Origin: Cohnella sp. CFH 77786
GTDB lineage: Bacteria; Bacillota; Bacilli; Paenibacillales; Paenibacillaceae
DNA length: 64,000 bases
Assembly (NCBI RefSeq): GCF_019400745.1
Contig: NZ_WJIB01000009.1
Coordinates: 62,001 to 126,000 of the forward strand
Direction: 5' to 3'
The translations under genes and the position numbers were made by a program. Numbering within the stretch: position 1 is the first letter of the stretch; every line of letters starts with the position of its first letter. The notes beneath the pieces are model-generated. The model made no database searches, was not told the DNA's origin, and saw nothing but the letters and a program-made list of their open reading frames with translations. Positions 35,828-43,973 of this stretch are shown in pieces.

Positions 35828-36200
35828 AGATCAAGAAGCCGTCATTCCGGCATCCGGCCTGCGCGAGAACTTGCTCGAATTTTTGACCCGGGCCGTCCTC
35901 CGGCTTCAACCGTACGGCGTCGCTCTCGATTTGGCGCAGAAAAGCGGTTGGCGCGGTAACGAAAGACCCTTGCGAGCTGCAGGGGGCTTTCGTCTGTCTA
36001 TGCGACTTTTTCGCACATCTCCGTCGATCGCTCTCCATTTCGGCCGACTTACGCAACTTTTCGCACAATACCGTCGTCCTCTCACGAATTCGTCTGCCTT
36101 TGCATCTGTTTCGCACATCTCTCCCTCTTCCTTCAGTCGTCTTTATTTTCGCTGTAAGGCCCGCGCCGGAAGTGGTAGAATCGAGGTCGAGGTGAAGGCA
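35828..36200 (+). other. gap between htrA and NUDIX gene, with short tandem repeat
   Basis: About 370 bases. It contains a GAAAG...CTTTC hairpin without a long T-run near 35961-35990, then the 50-bp-period degenerate repeat at 35989-36130. Several frames stay open but none has a ribosome site or recognisable product. The region is richer in T and C on the plus strand than coding neighbours. Confidence 0.4.
35989..36130. repeat. degenerate tandem repeat, period 50 bp
   Basis: TTCGTCTG/TTCGGCCG/TTCGTCTG begin at 35989, 36039 and 36089, and TCGCACA begins at 36011, 36061 and 36111; both series have a spacing of exactly 50 bp. Linking sequence follows 'TGCGACTTT-TCGCACATCTCC' with substitutions. 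About three copies. Non-coding. Confidence 0.7.
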
Positions 36201-36758
36201 TTGGAAGCCAAATTCTGCTTATGGTGCGGCAGCGGACTCACTGCCCGCGAAATCGACTTAACCGTGAGGCTGGCATGCCCGGCATGCGATTTCGTCCATT
36301 GGGGCAATTACAGCATCGGGGTCGGGGCGCTCGTCGTTCGCGACGACAAGGTGCTGCTCGTGCGCAGGGCGCAAAATCCCGGCAAAGGGTATTGGACGAA
36401 TCCCGGCGGTTATATCGAGCAGACGGAGCCGATCCGGGAGACGATCCGCCGGGAAGTGCGGGAGGAATGCGGAATTGACGCCGTCGCTCGCAACATCGTG
36501 GCGATCCGGGATCAACCCCGCAGCGTCCACAACGTCTATATCGCCTTTTCGATGGAATATGTGGCGGGAGAGCCCGTGCCGGACGGCGTGGAAGTCGACG
36601 AGGCCGGTTTTTTCAGCCTGGAGGAAATGAAGGAGATGAACGTGGCCGACATGACGCGGTGGCTCGTGGACGTCGCGCTGCACGGACAATCTTCCGGTCT
36701 GCGGGTGGACGAGCAGCCGTTTGTTTCCTTGCAGGGATACGGATTATACCGAAGCTGA
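36201..36758 (+). CDS. NUDIX hydrolase with N-terminal zinc ribbon
   Basis: 185 residues. Zinc ribbon 'CLWCGSGL...LACPACDFVHW' (residues about 5-30), then a NUDIX domain beginning 'YSIGVGALVVRDDKVLLVRRAQNPGKGYWTNPGGYIE'. The NUDIX box is complete: G-x5-E-x7-REVREECGI. This architecture is found in NADH pyrophosphatase relatives and in ADP-ribose or RNA-cap-like hydrolases, so the substrate is a nucleoside diphosphate derivative. The start TTG 36201 is chosen because GAGGTG ends 6 bases upstream; GTG 36192 overlaps that site. The frame is open upstream but that part is repeat DNA. Confidence 0.85.
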   Translation: MEAKFCLWCGSGLTAREIDLTVRLACPACDFVHWGNYSIGVGALVVRDDKVLLVRRAQNPGKGYWTNPGGYIEQTEPIRETIRREVREECGIDAVARNIVAIRDQPRSVHNVYIAFSMEYVAGEPVPDGVEVDEAGFFSLEEMKEMNVADMTRWLVDVALHGQSSGLRVDEQPFVSLQGYGLYRS

Positions 36759-36916
36759 TGCTTTCCCGGCACGTGCGCTGATTGACGTTCCTCTCGGCTG
36801 AATATGATGGACCTCGATGGTAAGCGGGATCAGGGGGAAATGACTCCGTATAACGAGCTGTTTGCTGGCGCAAGCTACCGTTGATTTCCATTTTCGGAGG
36901 AACGGTGGCTGAAACG

Positions 36917-37513
36917 ATGAACGAACGCTACTCGCTCGCAGCGGAGCTTGCGGATTTGACGGCGGAATTCCGGGTCGACCGGATCGAGTTTCCGTATTAC
37001 GAGAATGAATATTTCCAACCGACGGGCCAGATCCCCGTGATCCGGCCTGTCGGGGGAGTACGCTGCCTGAGCGGGCAGCGCTGGGGCTTGATGCCGTATT
37101 GGGGCAAGAGCTCGATCCACGCGGATCGCGACACCCTCGGCGACAAGCCTTATTTGTTGTCGATGCTGGCCAAGAAGCGCTGCGTCGTGCCTTGCAGCGG
37201 CTTGCTGTTCGAGCGAATCGAGGGCAAGACCCGCAAGGTTTACCGCCGCGAACGCCCCGGGAAAAAAGTGTTCGGAGCCGCGGGCATCTACGATGTCTGG
37301 CTGGATTCGGAGAAAAACGAATACCCGATGTGCACGATCATCAGCCTATCCGCGTCCTCCCCGGAGGGAGGGGCCGTTCCGCTCGTTCTCGAGGGGGAAG
37401 CTCTCGACACCTGGTTGGATCCGCTTCACAACACGGCCGACGCGATGCGGGAATTCCTGCTCGCCGTGCCGGAGACCGATTTCCGCGTTGAACTCGTGGC
37501 GGAGGGCAAATAA
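36917..37513 (+). CDS. SRAP-domain (YedK/HMCES-like) protein with altered active site
   Basis: 198 residues. Overall fold markers of SOS-response-associated peptidases are intact: 'ERYSLAAEL', 'QPTGQIPVI', 'QRWGLMPYWGKSSIHADRDTL', 'KKRCVVPCSGLLFERIEGKTR', 'FGAAGIYDVWLDS', 'CTIISLSAS'. However, the N-terminus is MNERYSL where the family has MCGRYSL, so the catalytic Cys2 that forms a thiazolidine link to abasic DNA is Asn. The 'NARAET' Asn is His, and the 'HxRMP' His is lost (GGAVPLVL). It may bind DNA without crosslinking or have another role. Start ATG 36917 lies 8 bases after GGTGG; no Cys codon precedes it in a position to restore the motif. Confidence 0.85.
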   Translation: MNERYSLAAELADLTAEFRVDRIEFPYYENEYFQPTGQIPVIRPVGGVRCLSGQRWGLMPYWGKSSIHADRDTLGDKPYLLSMLAKKRCVVPCSGLLFERIEGKTRKVYRRERPGKKVFGAAGIYDVWLDSEKNEYPMCTIISLSASSPEGGAVPLVLEGEALDTWLDPLHNTADAMREFLLAVPETDFRVELVAEGK

Positions 37514-37622
37514 ACCGCGAATCCCCCATCTTCCGAATGATCGCGTTCGCTCCCGCATAAGCATGAGACAGGCGGCGATGAAGGACGAACTCGCCGCGTT
37601 CAACCGGACGGGAGGGTCCGCC

Positions 37623-38483
37623 ATGCGGCGCAGATGGGGAAGGGCGTTTCCCTCGGCGGGAAGCTGGCAGGCGCCAAAGCCGATCCCGCGCAGGTGGGGA
37701 CGGCCGCGCTGGATGCCGAGATCCGCGCAAGCCGGCGGCGGCTCGGCGTTCAAAGGATGGACGCCAAGGCGCCCGAGGCGCAGGCTCAAGCGGAGGCAGG
37801 TGTGGCTTATCGCCATTCTCCTGCTCCTGTTTGCCGTGATCCAGTCTTTCGTATTTTTCGATAAAGAATTGAAAGGCCCCTTGCTCTTCCTGGCCCAGGT
37901 CCGGGTCAAGCAAATGGCGACCGAAGCGATCAACACGGCGATCACCCAAGAGATCGCGGAGACGGCGGACGCGGACAAGATGATTCAATGGAAGCTCGAC
38001 GATGCCGGCAAGGTGACGGGGTTTCTCATCGATTTCAAGGAGCAGATGAAGCTCACGTCCCGGACGGTGCAAATCGTGGAGCGGGTGCTCAAGGATAAAG
38101 AGGACGTTCCCGAGCGCATCCCGATCGGTCACGCGCTGAACAGTCCTTTGCTGTCTTCCTTCGGGCCCCGGGTTTCGGTGTCCTTCCATCCGGCCAGCGC
38201 GGTCCAGGCGGAGGTCGATACCCGGCAAACGGAAACCGGCATCAACATGCTGCTGGTGGAAGTGTTCATTCGCATCCGGACCGAAATCGCCGTCGTCATC
38301 CCCTTCGATCAGGCACCCGACACATTGGAGACGGAAATCCCGCTCTCCTACGCCCTCGTGGTCGGAAGCGTGCCCATGTACTACTATGACAGCAAGGGCA
38401 ATCCCGTCGGCAACGGCGCGGGAAGCGCCCCTTCGATCACGTTGCCCGCGCCCCCGGCCCCGGCGGAAACGGGGAAGCCTTGA
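37623..38483 (+). CDS. yunB: sporulation protein YunB
   Basis: 286 residues. A basic N-terminal tail of about 60 residues (Arg/Pro-rich, longer than usual), then a single membrane anchor 'VWLIAILLLLFAVIQSFVFFDKEL', then the extracellular YunB domain: 'VRVKQMATEAINTAITQEIA', 'DFKEQMKLTSRTVQIVERVLKD', 'RIPIGHALNSPLLSSFGPRVSVSFHPASAVQAEVDTRQTETGINMLLVEVFIRIRTEIAVVIPF'. A C-terminal Pro/Ala-rich tail is present. GGGAGGG lies 6 bases before ATG 37623. YunB is made in the mother cell under sigma E and is needed for normal spore morphogenesis in relatives. The order yunB, lytH, lipA, yutD mirrors the B. subtilis yun/yut region. Confidence 0.92.
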   Translation: MRRRWGRAFPSAGSWQAPKPIPRRWGRPRWMPRSAQAGGGSAFKGWTPRRPRRRLKRRQVWLIAILLLLFAVIQSFVFFDKELKGPLLFLAQVRVKQMATEAINTAITQEIAETADADKMIQWKLDDAGKVTGFLIDFKEQMKLTSRTVQIVERVLKDKEDVPERIPIGHALNSPLLSSFGPRVSVSFHPASAVQAEVDTRQTETGINMLLVEVFIRIRTEIAVVIPFDQAPDTLETEIPLSYALVVGSVPMYYYDSKGNPVGNGAGSAPSITLPAPPAPAETGKP

Positions 38484-38488
38484 AGAAG

Positions 38489-38520
38489 AAGCGCTCAGCG
38501 GGTAACCCGGAGCGCTTTTC
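38489..38520 (+). terminator. terminator of yunB overlapping the lytH stop
   Basis: AAGCGCTCAGCGGGT and ACCCGGAGCGCTT pair across a single-base loop with one AG bulge and are followed by TTC. The stem covers the last codons of the convergent gene (stop at 38495). Confidence 0.8.
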
Positions 38521-39547
38521 TTTCTTCCTTCTCCCATTTGCGGAGCAGGGGATAGGGGTCGAAAGCCCATTCGATCAAGCCGCGGTCCCGATAAATTCCA
38601 TAATGCAGATGAGGCGGAAATTTGCCTTGCGTTCCCGGACGTCCGTACCCCGAACTGCCCACCCATCCGATAATTTGGCCCGGCTGCACGACGTCTCCCG
38701 TTTTCAGCTTCTTATCGAAGCCTTGCAGGTGCGCGTAATAATGATACAGATTGTCCAGGTCGCGGATGCCGATCCGCCAGCCTCCGTAACGGTTCCATCC
38801 CTTCAACTCGACGACGCCGAAACTGGTGCTTCGCACCGGTACGCCGTAGCCCGCGAAAATGTCGGTGCCTTCATGGATTCGGTAACCGCCCCAGCCGCGG
38901 CTGTCGCCCCATGTGCTGCGGTAGGAATAGGCGGAACCGAGAGGAACCGGGAAGGCGTGGCGCGTCAGGTCGTGGCGTCCGAACGCTTCGATGATTTTGG
39001 TGAATTGCTGCACCCGCTGGACGGCTCGAGTATTGTGGTAGTACTCCCATAAACCGATGGCGAAGTCGTCCTGGCTGCTGCCGTACTCTCTGACCTTGCT
39101 CGCGACGGTGTAGAGCAGGTCGGCGTCCGAATTCCGGTCGGCGATTCCGTCCCCGGATCCGTCACGGCCGATTCCGCCGAAGAACCGGATCGACAAAGGA
39201 CGGGTATCTCCGGAATCCGGGTTAAGCTCGCCGCACCAGAGGGCAGCGGGGATATAGACGCCGACGAGGGCGTCCGGCCGCAGCGGGCGCGTCTTCGGAT
39301 GGGCGCGGCTCAAGGTCCGCTCGTAGCGGTCGATCGCCGCGACCGCCTGCCAGGGCAATCCCGCTTTCCGCGCGACTTTGACATACAGCTGTTTAACTCG
39401 CTGCGCGTCGTCGGGCGGTACGTTCGGTTTCTCCTCCGCATGGGCGCGGGAGGTTGGCCCGGGGGCCAGCCCGAGCATGAGGAAGAACGACAACGCGAAG
39501 GGCAGCCATCGGCCGTTTCGCTTTCTTTTCAGCTTCTGAGTTTCCAT
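38495..39547 (-). CDS. lytH: LytH/YunA-like M23 peptidase
   Basis: 350 residues. Signal peptide 'KRNGRWLPFALSFFLMLGLAPGPTSRAHAEE', a helical N-terminal domain ('RVKQLYVKVARKAGLPWQAVAAIDRYERTLSRAHP'), then a peptidase M23 (LytM) domain with 'GGYRIHEGTDIFAGYGVPVRSTSFGVV' (HxxxD zinc pair) and 'PPHLHYGIY' (HxH). In B. subtilis LytH (YunA) lies beside YunB and lipA and cleaves L-Ala-D-Glu in cortex peptide side chains. Same neighbourhood here. Start ATG 39547 follows AAGGAGGGGG by 8 bases. Exported; acts on the forespore wall by inference. Confidence 0.85.
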   Translation of the reverse strand: METQKLKRKRNGRWLPFALSFFLMLGLAPGPTSRAHAEEKPNVPPDDAQRVKQLYVKVARKAGLPWQAVAAIDRYERTLSRAHPKTRPLRPDALVGVYIPAALWCGELNPDSGDTRPLSIRFFGGIGRDGSGDGIADRNSDADLLYTVASKVREYGSSQDDFAIGLWEYYHNTRAVQRVQQFTKIIEAFGRHDLTRHAFPVPLGSAYSYRSTWGDSRGWGGYRIHEGTDIFAGYGVPVRSTSFGVVELKGWNRYGGWRIGIRDLDNLYHYYAHLQGFDKKLKTGDVVQPGQIIGWVGSSGYGRPGTQGKFPPHLHYGIYRDRGLIEWAFDPYPLLRKWEKEERKALRVTR

Positions 39548-39687
39548 GCCATCAACCCCCTCCTTCATGGGTTCGATAAGTCCCGGTACCCGCGCGTCGA
39601 ATCGTAAGGAGTAGGATTTGCAAAATCGTGAAAGTTCATGTAGAGGCAGACATCGGCGCGGCGGATTTCGGCTTTCGCGTGGTTTTG

Positions 39688-39716
39688 TTGTTAGTCGGTC
39701 CGCGCTGCATTATAAT
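39688..39716 (+). promoter_or_regulatory. lipA promoter
   Basis: TTGTTA (39688-39693), 17-bp spacer, TATAAT (39711-39716). It lies 25 bases before the lipA start, divergent from lytH. Confidence 0.75.
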
Positions 39717-39741
39717 AAGGGACAGAAAGAGGGGATAGCCG

Positions 39742-40632
39742 ATGTCGACCAGCGCCAAACCGCGCAAGCCAGACTGGCTGAAAATCAAGCTGACGACGGG
39801 TGAGCCGTACCGGGAACTCAAGGACATGATGCGGACCCGGACGCTGCATACCGTATGCGAAGAAGCGCGCTGCCCCAACATCTACGAGTGCTGGGCCAAC
39901 CGAACTGCCACGTTTATGATATTAGGCGATATTTGCACCCGGGCTTGCCGGTTCTGCGCCGTCAAGACGGGTCTTCCGACGGAACTCGACCTGAAGGAGC
40001 CGGAGAGGGTCGCGGAAGCCGCCGAACAGATGGGTCTTCGGCACTGCGTCGTCACTTCCGTGGCGCGCGACGATTTGAAGGACGGAGGGGCATCGATCTT
40101 CGCCGCCACTATCCGCGAGATCCGCAAGAAGCTGCCGCTTTGCAGCGTTGAAGTGCTCATTCCGGATTTCATGGGGGACCGGGATTCGCTTCAAATCGTG
40201 ATGGACGCGGGTCCGGACATTTTGAATCATAACGTCGAGACGGTGGAGCGGCTGTCGGACCGCGTACGCGCCAAAGCAAAGTACCGACGTTCTCTGGAGC
40301 TGCTGCGCAGGGCCAAGGAAATGAATCCGGGCATCCCGACGAAATCGAGCTTGATGCTCGGCGTCGGCGAGACGCTGGACGAGGTGCGCCAAACGATGGA
40401 CGATCTGCGCGAGGTCGGCGTCACCATTCTGACCCTCGGGCAATACTTGCAGCCGACCCCAGACCACCTGGAAGTGGTCCGCTACGTCCATCCCGACGAA
40501 TTCGCCGAACTGAAAGCGGACGGGATGGCGCGCGGATTTTCCCACGTGGAATCGGGGCCGTTCGTCCGGAGCTCCTATCATGCGCACGAGCAGGTGAAAT
40601 CCGCTTCCGCGGCCGAAGCACGGAAAGCGTGA
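39742..40632 (+). CDS. lipA: lipoyl synthase
   Basis: 296 residues. Radical-SAM enzyme that inserts two sulfurs into octanoyl groups on E2 and H proteins. Auxiliary cluster Cys '[13 protein letters not shown]' and radical-SAM cluster '[10 protein letters not shown]' are in order, followed by '[31 protein letters not shown]' and '[34 protein letters not shown]'. '[11 protein letters not shown]' and '[14 protein letters not shown]' are further family blocks; 'RSSYHAHEQ' near the C-terminus carries the conserved Ser of the last auxiliary-cluster ligand. GAGGGGATAG is 4-8 bases upstream of ATG 39742. Leads an operon with yutD. Confidence 0.97.
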   Translation: MSTSAKPRKPDWLKIKLTTGEPYRELKDMMRTRTLHTVCEEARCPNIYECWANRTATFMILGDICTRACRFCAVKTGLPTELDLKEPERVAEAAEQMGLRHCVVTSVARDDLKDGGASIFAATIREIRKKLPLCSVEVLIPDFMGDRDSLQIVMDAGPDILNHNVETVERLSDRVRAKAKYRRSLELLRRAKEMNPGIPTKSSLMLGVGETLDEVRQTMDDLREVGVTILTLGQYLQPTPDHLEVVRYVHPDEFAELKADGMARGFSHVESGPFVRSSYHAHEQVKSASAAEARKA

Positions 40633-40649
40633 ACCGGGAGGAAAACAGC

Positions 40650-41603
40650 GTGATTTTTTTGGCGGGCGGCAATGCTTACTCATTGGCCTATGAGCATAAA
40701 AACGGCTGGAATGCCGAGGCGTTCAAGGAAAGATACAGCGAGGTGCTGGAGCGTTACGACTACATCGTGGGCGACTGGGGCTACAACCAGCTTCGGCTGC
40801 GGGGGTTCTATAAGGACGGGCACCCGCGGGCGACGAAGGAATCCGCGATTTCGAGCCTGGTCGATTACTTGAACGAATACTGCAATTTCGGCTGTGCCTA
40901 TTTCGTGCTGAACAAGACGGATGCCTCCGCGGTTCCGCCCGGGACGCGGGACTTGATTGGGCCGGCCGAACCCGCGCCGAAGGCGGCGGGGACCGCGGGC
41001 GAACCGGATGCCCAGACCGCCGAGACGGCGGCGTCTTCGGCGAACCACAACGGCATCCTGATGCGTTGGCCGCTTAAGGAACGCCCCGGCGGGCCGGTCC
41101 GCGTGCCCGGCGCCGCCGCGATGGCCCGAGCGGCAGCGGAAGCGGAGCGGCGCCAGCAACAGGCGAATGCGAAACTGGCGGAAGGCCGCCCGTCCCCATC
41201 GGGCCGGCCGGTGTCGGACGGCGGCGGCTACGCGGGGAGACCGCCGGGACGGCCTTCTTCCGGCGGCGCATCGGACAGGCGTCCAGGCGGCCCGAACGCG
41301 GGACAAGCAGATGGCCGGTCCGGCGGCAAGCAGACTGGCCGCGGCGGTCCGCGGCCGCAAGGCGCAGAACGACAGGGCGGCGGCGCCAAGCCGGGCGGCT
41401 CGTGGCGCCAGCCGAACGAAGCTCCGCGTCCGGCCGAGCCGCGCGCTGCCGAGTTTGGCGGGCAGAAGGCGGACGCGGCCAAGAACGGCAGCCGCTGGCC
41501 GGGCAAGAACCGCCGGCGAAACCGATTCGGCGGGAAGCCGAACCGGCCGGAAGGCGCGGCGCCTGGCAGCGGCACGCCGGCACATCCCGGCAGCGGCGAT
41601 TAG
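40650..41603 (+). CDS. yutD: YutD-family protein with long disordered C-terminal extension
   Basis: 317 residues. The first 95 are YutD (DUF1027): 'IFLAGGNAYSLAYEHKNGWNAEAFKERYSEVLERYDYIVGDWGYNQLRLRGFYKDG' and 'ISSLVDYLNEYCNFGCAYFVLNKT', about the full size of the B. subtilis protein. The remaining 220 residues are predicted disordered, rich in Gly, Arg, Pro, Ala and Ser with patches such as 'RPGGPNAGQADGRSGGKQTGRGGPRPQGAER' and 'KNRRRNRFGGKPNRPEG', similar to RGG-type nucleic-acid-binding tails. GTG 40650 is preferred: GGGAGG is 8 bases upstream; a GTG at 40629 overlaps the lipA stop. Part of the lipA operon. Function unknown. Confidence 0.85.
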   Translation: MIFLAGGNAYSLAYEHKNGWNAEAFKERYSEVLERYDYIVGDWGYNQLRLRGFYKDGHPRATKESAISSLVDYLNEYCNFGCAYFVLNKTDASAVPPGTRDLIGPAEPAPKAAGTAGEPDAQTAETAASSANHNGILMRWPLKERPGGPVRVPGAAAMARAAAEAERRQQQANAKLAEGRPSPSGRPVSDGGGYAGRPPGRPSSGGASDRRPGGPNAGQADGRSGGKQTGRGGPRPQGAERQGGGAKPGGSWRQPNEAPRPAEPRAAEFGGQKADAAKNGSRWPGKNRRRNRFGGKPNRPEGAAPGSGTPAHPGSGD

Positions 41604-41613
41604 CAGCGTAAAG

Positions 41614-41655
41614 AAAAGCCTCCAACCCCATGTCTAATGGCGTTGGAGGCTTTTT
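41614..41655 (+). terminator. terminator after yutD
   Basis: AAAAGCCTCCAAC (41614-41626) and GTTGGAGGC plus a T-run (41642-41655) form a strong hairpin ending the lipA-yutD unit, directly before the tandem-repeat region. Confidence 0.9.
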
Positions 41656-41670
41656 ACGCGAAAAAATGGC

Positions 41671-42215
41671 TTGCGCCGCAGTAACCGGGAAAACCCCGGT
41701 TACTGCGGCGCAAACCCAACCAAGTCCTGCTGTAACCCGGAAACACCCGGTTAGAACGCCGCAACCCCACCCCAGGCCCGCTGCAACCCGGAAAAACCCG
41801 GTTAGAACGCCGCAAACCCGCCCCAGGCCCGCTGTAACCCGGAAAAACCCGGTTTAGAACGCCGCAAACCCATCCCAGGACCGCAGTAACCCGGAAAAAC
41901 CCGGTTAGAACGCCGCAAACCCAACTCAGGCCCGCTGTAACCCGCTTAGAACGCCGCAAACCCGCCCCAGGACCGCTGCAACCCGGAAAAACCCGGTTAG
42001 AACGCCGCAACCCCACCCCAGGCCCGCTGTAACCGGGAAAAACCCGGTTAGAACGCCGCAACCCCGTCCCAGGCCCGCTGTAACCGGGAAAAACCCGGTT
42101 AGAACGCCGCAACCCCACCCAAGGCCTGCTGTAACTCGGAAAAACCCGGTTAGAACGCCGCAAACCCATCCCAGGACCGCTGCAACCCGGAAAAACCCGG
42201 TTAGAACGCCGAAAT
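41671..42215. repeat. minisatellite array A, 51-bp period, about 11 copies
   Basis: Unit: CCAGGCCCGCTGTAACCC then GGAAAAACCCGGTTAGAACG then CCGCAAACCCACC. Copies differ by a few substitutions, one insertion (copy 4) and one 10-base internal deletion (copy 6). Copy 1 is different: it is a perfect 19-base inverted repeat, TTGCGCCGCAGTAACCGGG (41671-41689) against 41695-41713, with a 5-base loop. Copies 8 and 9 also keep a short perfect palindrome TAACCGGG-AAAAA-CCCGGTTA. There are no unique spacers, so it is not CRISPR. Because 51 is a multiple of three, a long shadow frame exists on the minus strand, but it has no ribosome site and does not survive the indels as a consistent repeat. Confidence 0.92.
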
Positions 42216-42254
42216 CTCTGACCTCGGGTCAAAGTAGGTTGGTGAGCTGTAGAC

Positions 42255-42963
42255 GAGGCGGGTTAAAGCGTGTGGGGCAAGCTTAAAATGACGGCAACGA
42301 GGCGGTTGGCCGGGTTTAAGCGTGTGGGGCAAGCTTAAAATGACGGCAGCGAGGCGGTTGGCCGGGTTTAAGCGTGTGGGCAAGCTTAAAATGACGGCAG
42401 CGAGGCGGTTGGCCGGGTTTAAGCGTGTGGGGCAAGCTTAAAATGACGATAGCGAGGCGGTTGGCCGGGTTAAAGCGTGTGGGGCAAGCTTAAAATGACG
42501 GCAGCAGGGCGGTTGGCCGGGTTAAAGCGTGTGGGGCAAGTTTATAAATGACGGCAGCGAGGCGGTTGGCCGGGTTAAAGCGTGTGGGGCAAGCTTAAAA
42601 TGACGGCAGCGAGGCGGTTGGCCGGGTTAAAGCGTGTGGGGCAAGCTTAAAATGACGGCAGCGAGGCGGTTGGCCGGGTTTAAGCGTGTGGGGCAAGCTT
42701 AAAATGACGATAGCGAGGCGGTTGGCCGGGTTTAAGCGTGTGGAGCAAGCTTAAAATGACGGCAGCAAGGCGGTTGGCCGGGTTAAAGCGTGTGGGGCAA
42801 GCTTAAAATGACGGCAGCGCCGGGGTTGGCGGAGTTTAAGCGTGTGGTGCAAGCGTAAAATGACGCAGTGAAGCGGTTGGCGGAGTTTAAACGTGCGGTG
42901 CAAGCTTAAAATGACAGCAGCGCCGGGGTTGGCGGAGTTTAAGCGTATGGTGCAGGCTTATGT
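42255..42963. repeat. minisatellite array B, 52-bp period, about 14 copies
   Basis: Unit: GCGTGTGGGGCAAGCTTAAA then ATGACGGCAGCGAGGCGGTT then GGCCGGGTTTAA, unrelated to array A. Unit starts fall at 42268, 42320, 42372, 42423, 42475, 42527, 42580, 42632, 42684, 42736, 42788, 42840, 42891 and 42943. Each copy contains TTTAAGC-N11-GCTTAAA, an inverted repeat that spans the unit boundary. Divergence rises toward the right end (copies 12-14 carry GGAG or CGCCGGGG changes). The 52-bp period rotates all reading frames, so the array cannot encode a repeat protein. It lies between the yutD terminator and nadK. Confidence 0.92.
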
Positions 42964-43035
42964 GATTGCCGTGAGTTTAAGCCCTCACATACAAATAGGC
43001 GCTCGGAAGCGCAGCCCAAGCCCCTGTTGCGAAGC

Positions 43036-43068
43036 CGCGAAATCGCGCCAAACGGACACGATTTCGCG
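43036..43068. terminator. hairpin after nadK
   Basis: CGCGAAATCG (43036-43045) and CGATTTCGCG (43059-43068) are perfect 10-base arms, 14 bases past the nadK stop. There is no T-run on the minus side, so it may stabilise the mRNA end or act with Rho. Confidence 0.45.
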
Positions 43069-43081
43069 CATAAGCTGGCGA

Positions 43082-43882
43082 TTACTTATCCGATCCGGAG
43101 CCGATGAAGGCTTCACGCACCCGGTTCCAGAACGTATAGGGACGATAACGGGCAAACGTGACTTTATCGTCCGCAACCCGGCAAACGATGGAGCGCACGC
43201 CCGTCATTTGCAGAGTAATATGGTCGATCCACATGAACAGCTGCTCCTCGGGATCCGGAACGATATCGCAGTGGTGGTGCTTGGGCAGAATGATCGAGGA
43301 ACCGAGCGTTCGGTAAACGCGGTTGTTGATCGACGCGATTTCCGCGATCTGAAGGCCTTCGAGAAACGGATGGATCACGGCGCCTCCCAAGCTTTTGTTG
43401 TAGCCGGTGCTGCCTGAAGGAGTGGAAATGACGATGCCGTCTCCGCGGAACATCTCGAACGGCTCGTCGTTGATGTTGATGCCGGCGACCAGCGTGCCGT
43501 CGACGCTTTTAAGCGTGAATTCGTTGAGCGCCAGATAGGACGTTATGGACGTGTCGGTAATGATTTCGATTTGCAACAGCGGGTATTGCACTTTACGGGG
43601 TTCATTCGTCGCGATCAGTTCGACCAGCTCGGGCAACTCGTTTTTCTGCCAGTCCGCGTAGAAGCCGAGATGGCCGGTGTGCACCCCGACGAACGAGACG
43701 TTCTTCAGCCGTTCGCGGAACCGGTGAAACGCCTGCAGCATCGTCCCGTCGCCTCCGATGGACAGCACGAGATCGGGCGACGTTTCGTCATGGACGATCC
43801 CCCGTTCCGCCGCGAGGGAATGAAACTGTTCCGATAGCTCCCGTGACAACGGGTCTCCCCGGTCGAGCAGCGCGTATTTCAA
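43082..43882 (-). CDS. nadK: NAD kinase
   Basis: 266 residues. Phosphorylates NAD to NADP. GGDG motif in 'LVLSIGGDGTMLQAFHRF', then 'GVHTGHLGFYADW', 'ALNEFTLK' with the NE pair, and 'FRGDGIVISTPSGSTGYNKSLGGAVIHP', all typical of the short (PpnK2/NadF2-like) Gram-positive enzyme. Start is TTG 43882 with AAAGGAG 8 bases upstream; the frame above it begins inside that ribosome site. Cytoplasmic. Its neighbour, ylbJ, is upstream on the same strand with a 91-base gap. Confidence 0.95.
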   Translation of the reverse strand: MKYALLDRGDPLSRELSEQFHSLAAERGIVHDETSPDLVLSIGGDGTMLQAFHRFRERLKNVSFVGVHTGHLGFYADWQKNELPELVELIATNEPRKVQYPLLQIEIITDTSITSYLALNEFTLKSVDGTLVAGININDEPFEMFRGDGIVISTPSGSTGYNKSLGGAVIHPFLEGLQIAEIASINNRVYRTLGSSIILPKHHHCDIVPDPEEQLFMWIDHITLQMTGVRSIVCRVADDKVTFARYRPYTFWNRVREAFIGSGSDK

Positions 43883-43973
43883 CGGTGACGCTCCTTTATG
43901 CAAGAGGGTATTCCTCGTTTCTTTCTACGATCATAAACAATTCGGGACGGGAAGACAATCCCGCCCCGCAAGA

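Noticed and set aside
41654..42232. 192-residue minus-strand frame with 17-residue repeats GLRRSNRVFPG...
   Set aside because: It exists only because the array period is 51 bp; indels change its repeat phase in the middle, and there is no ribosome site or start context.
41671..42963. CRISPR array
   Set aside because: Units are contiguous and nearly identical with no unique spacers, and no cas gene is present.
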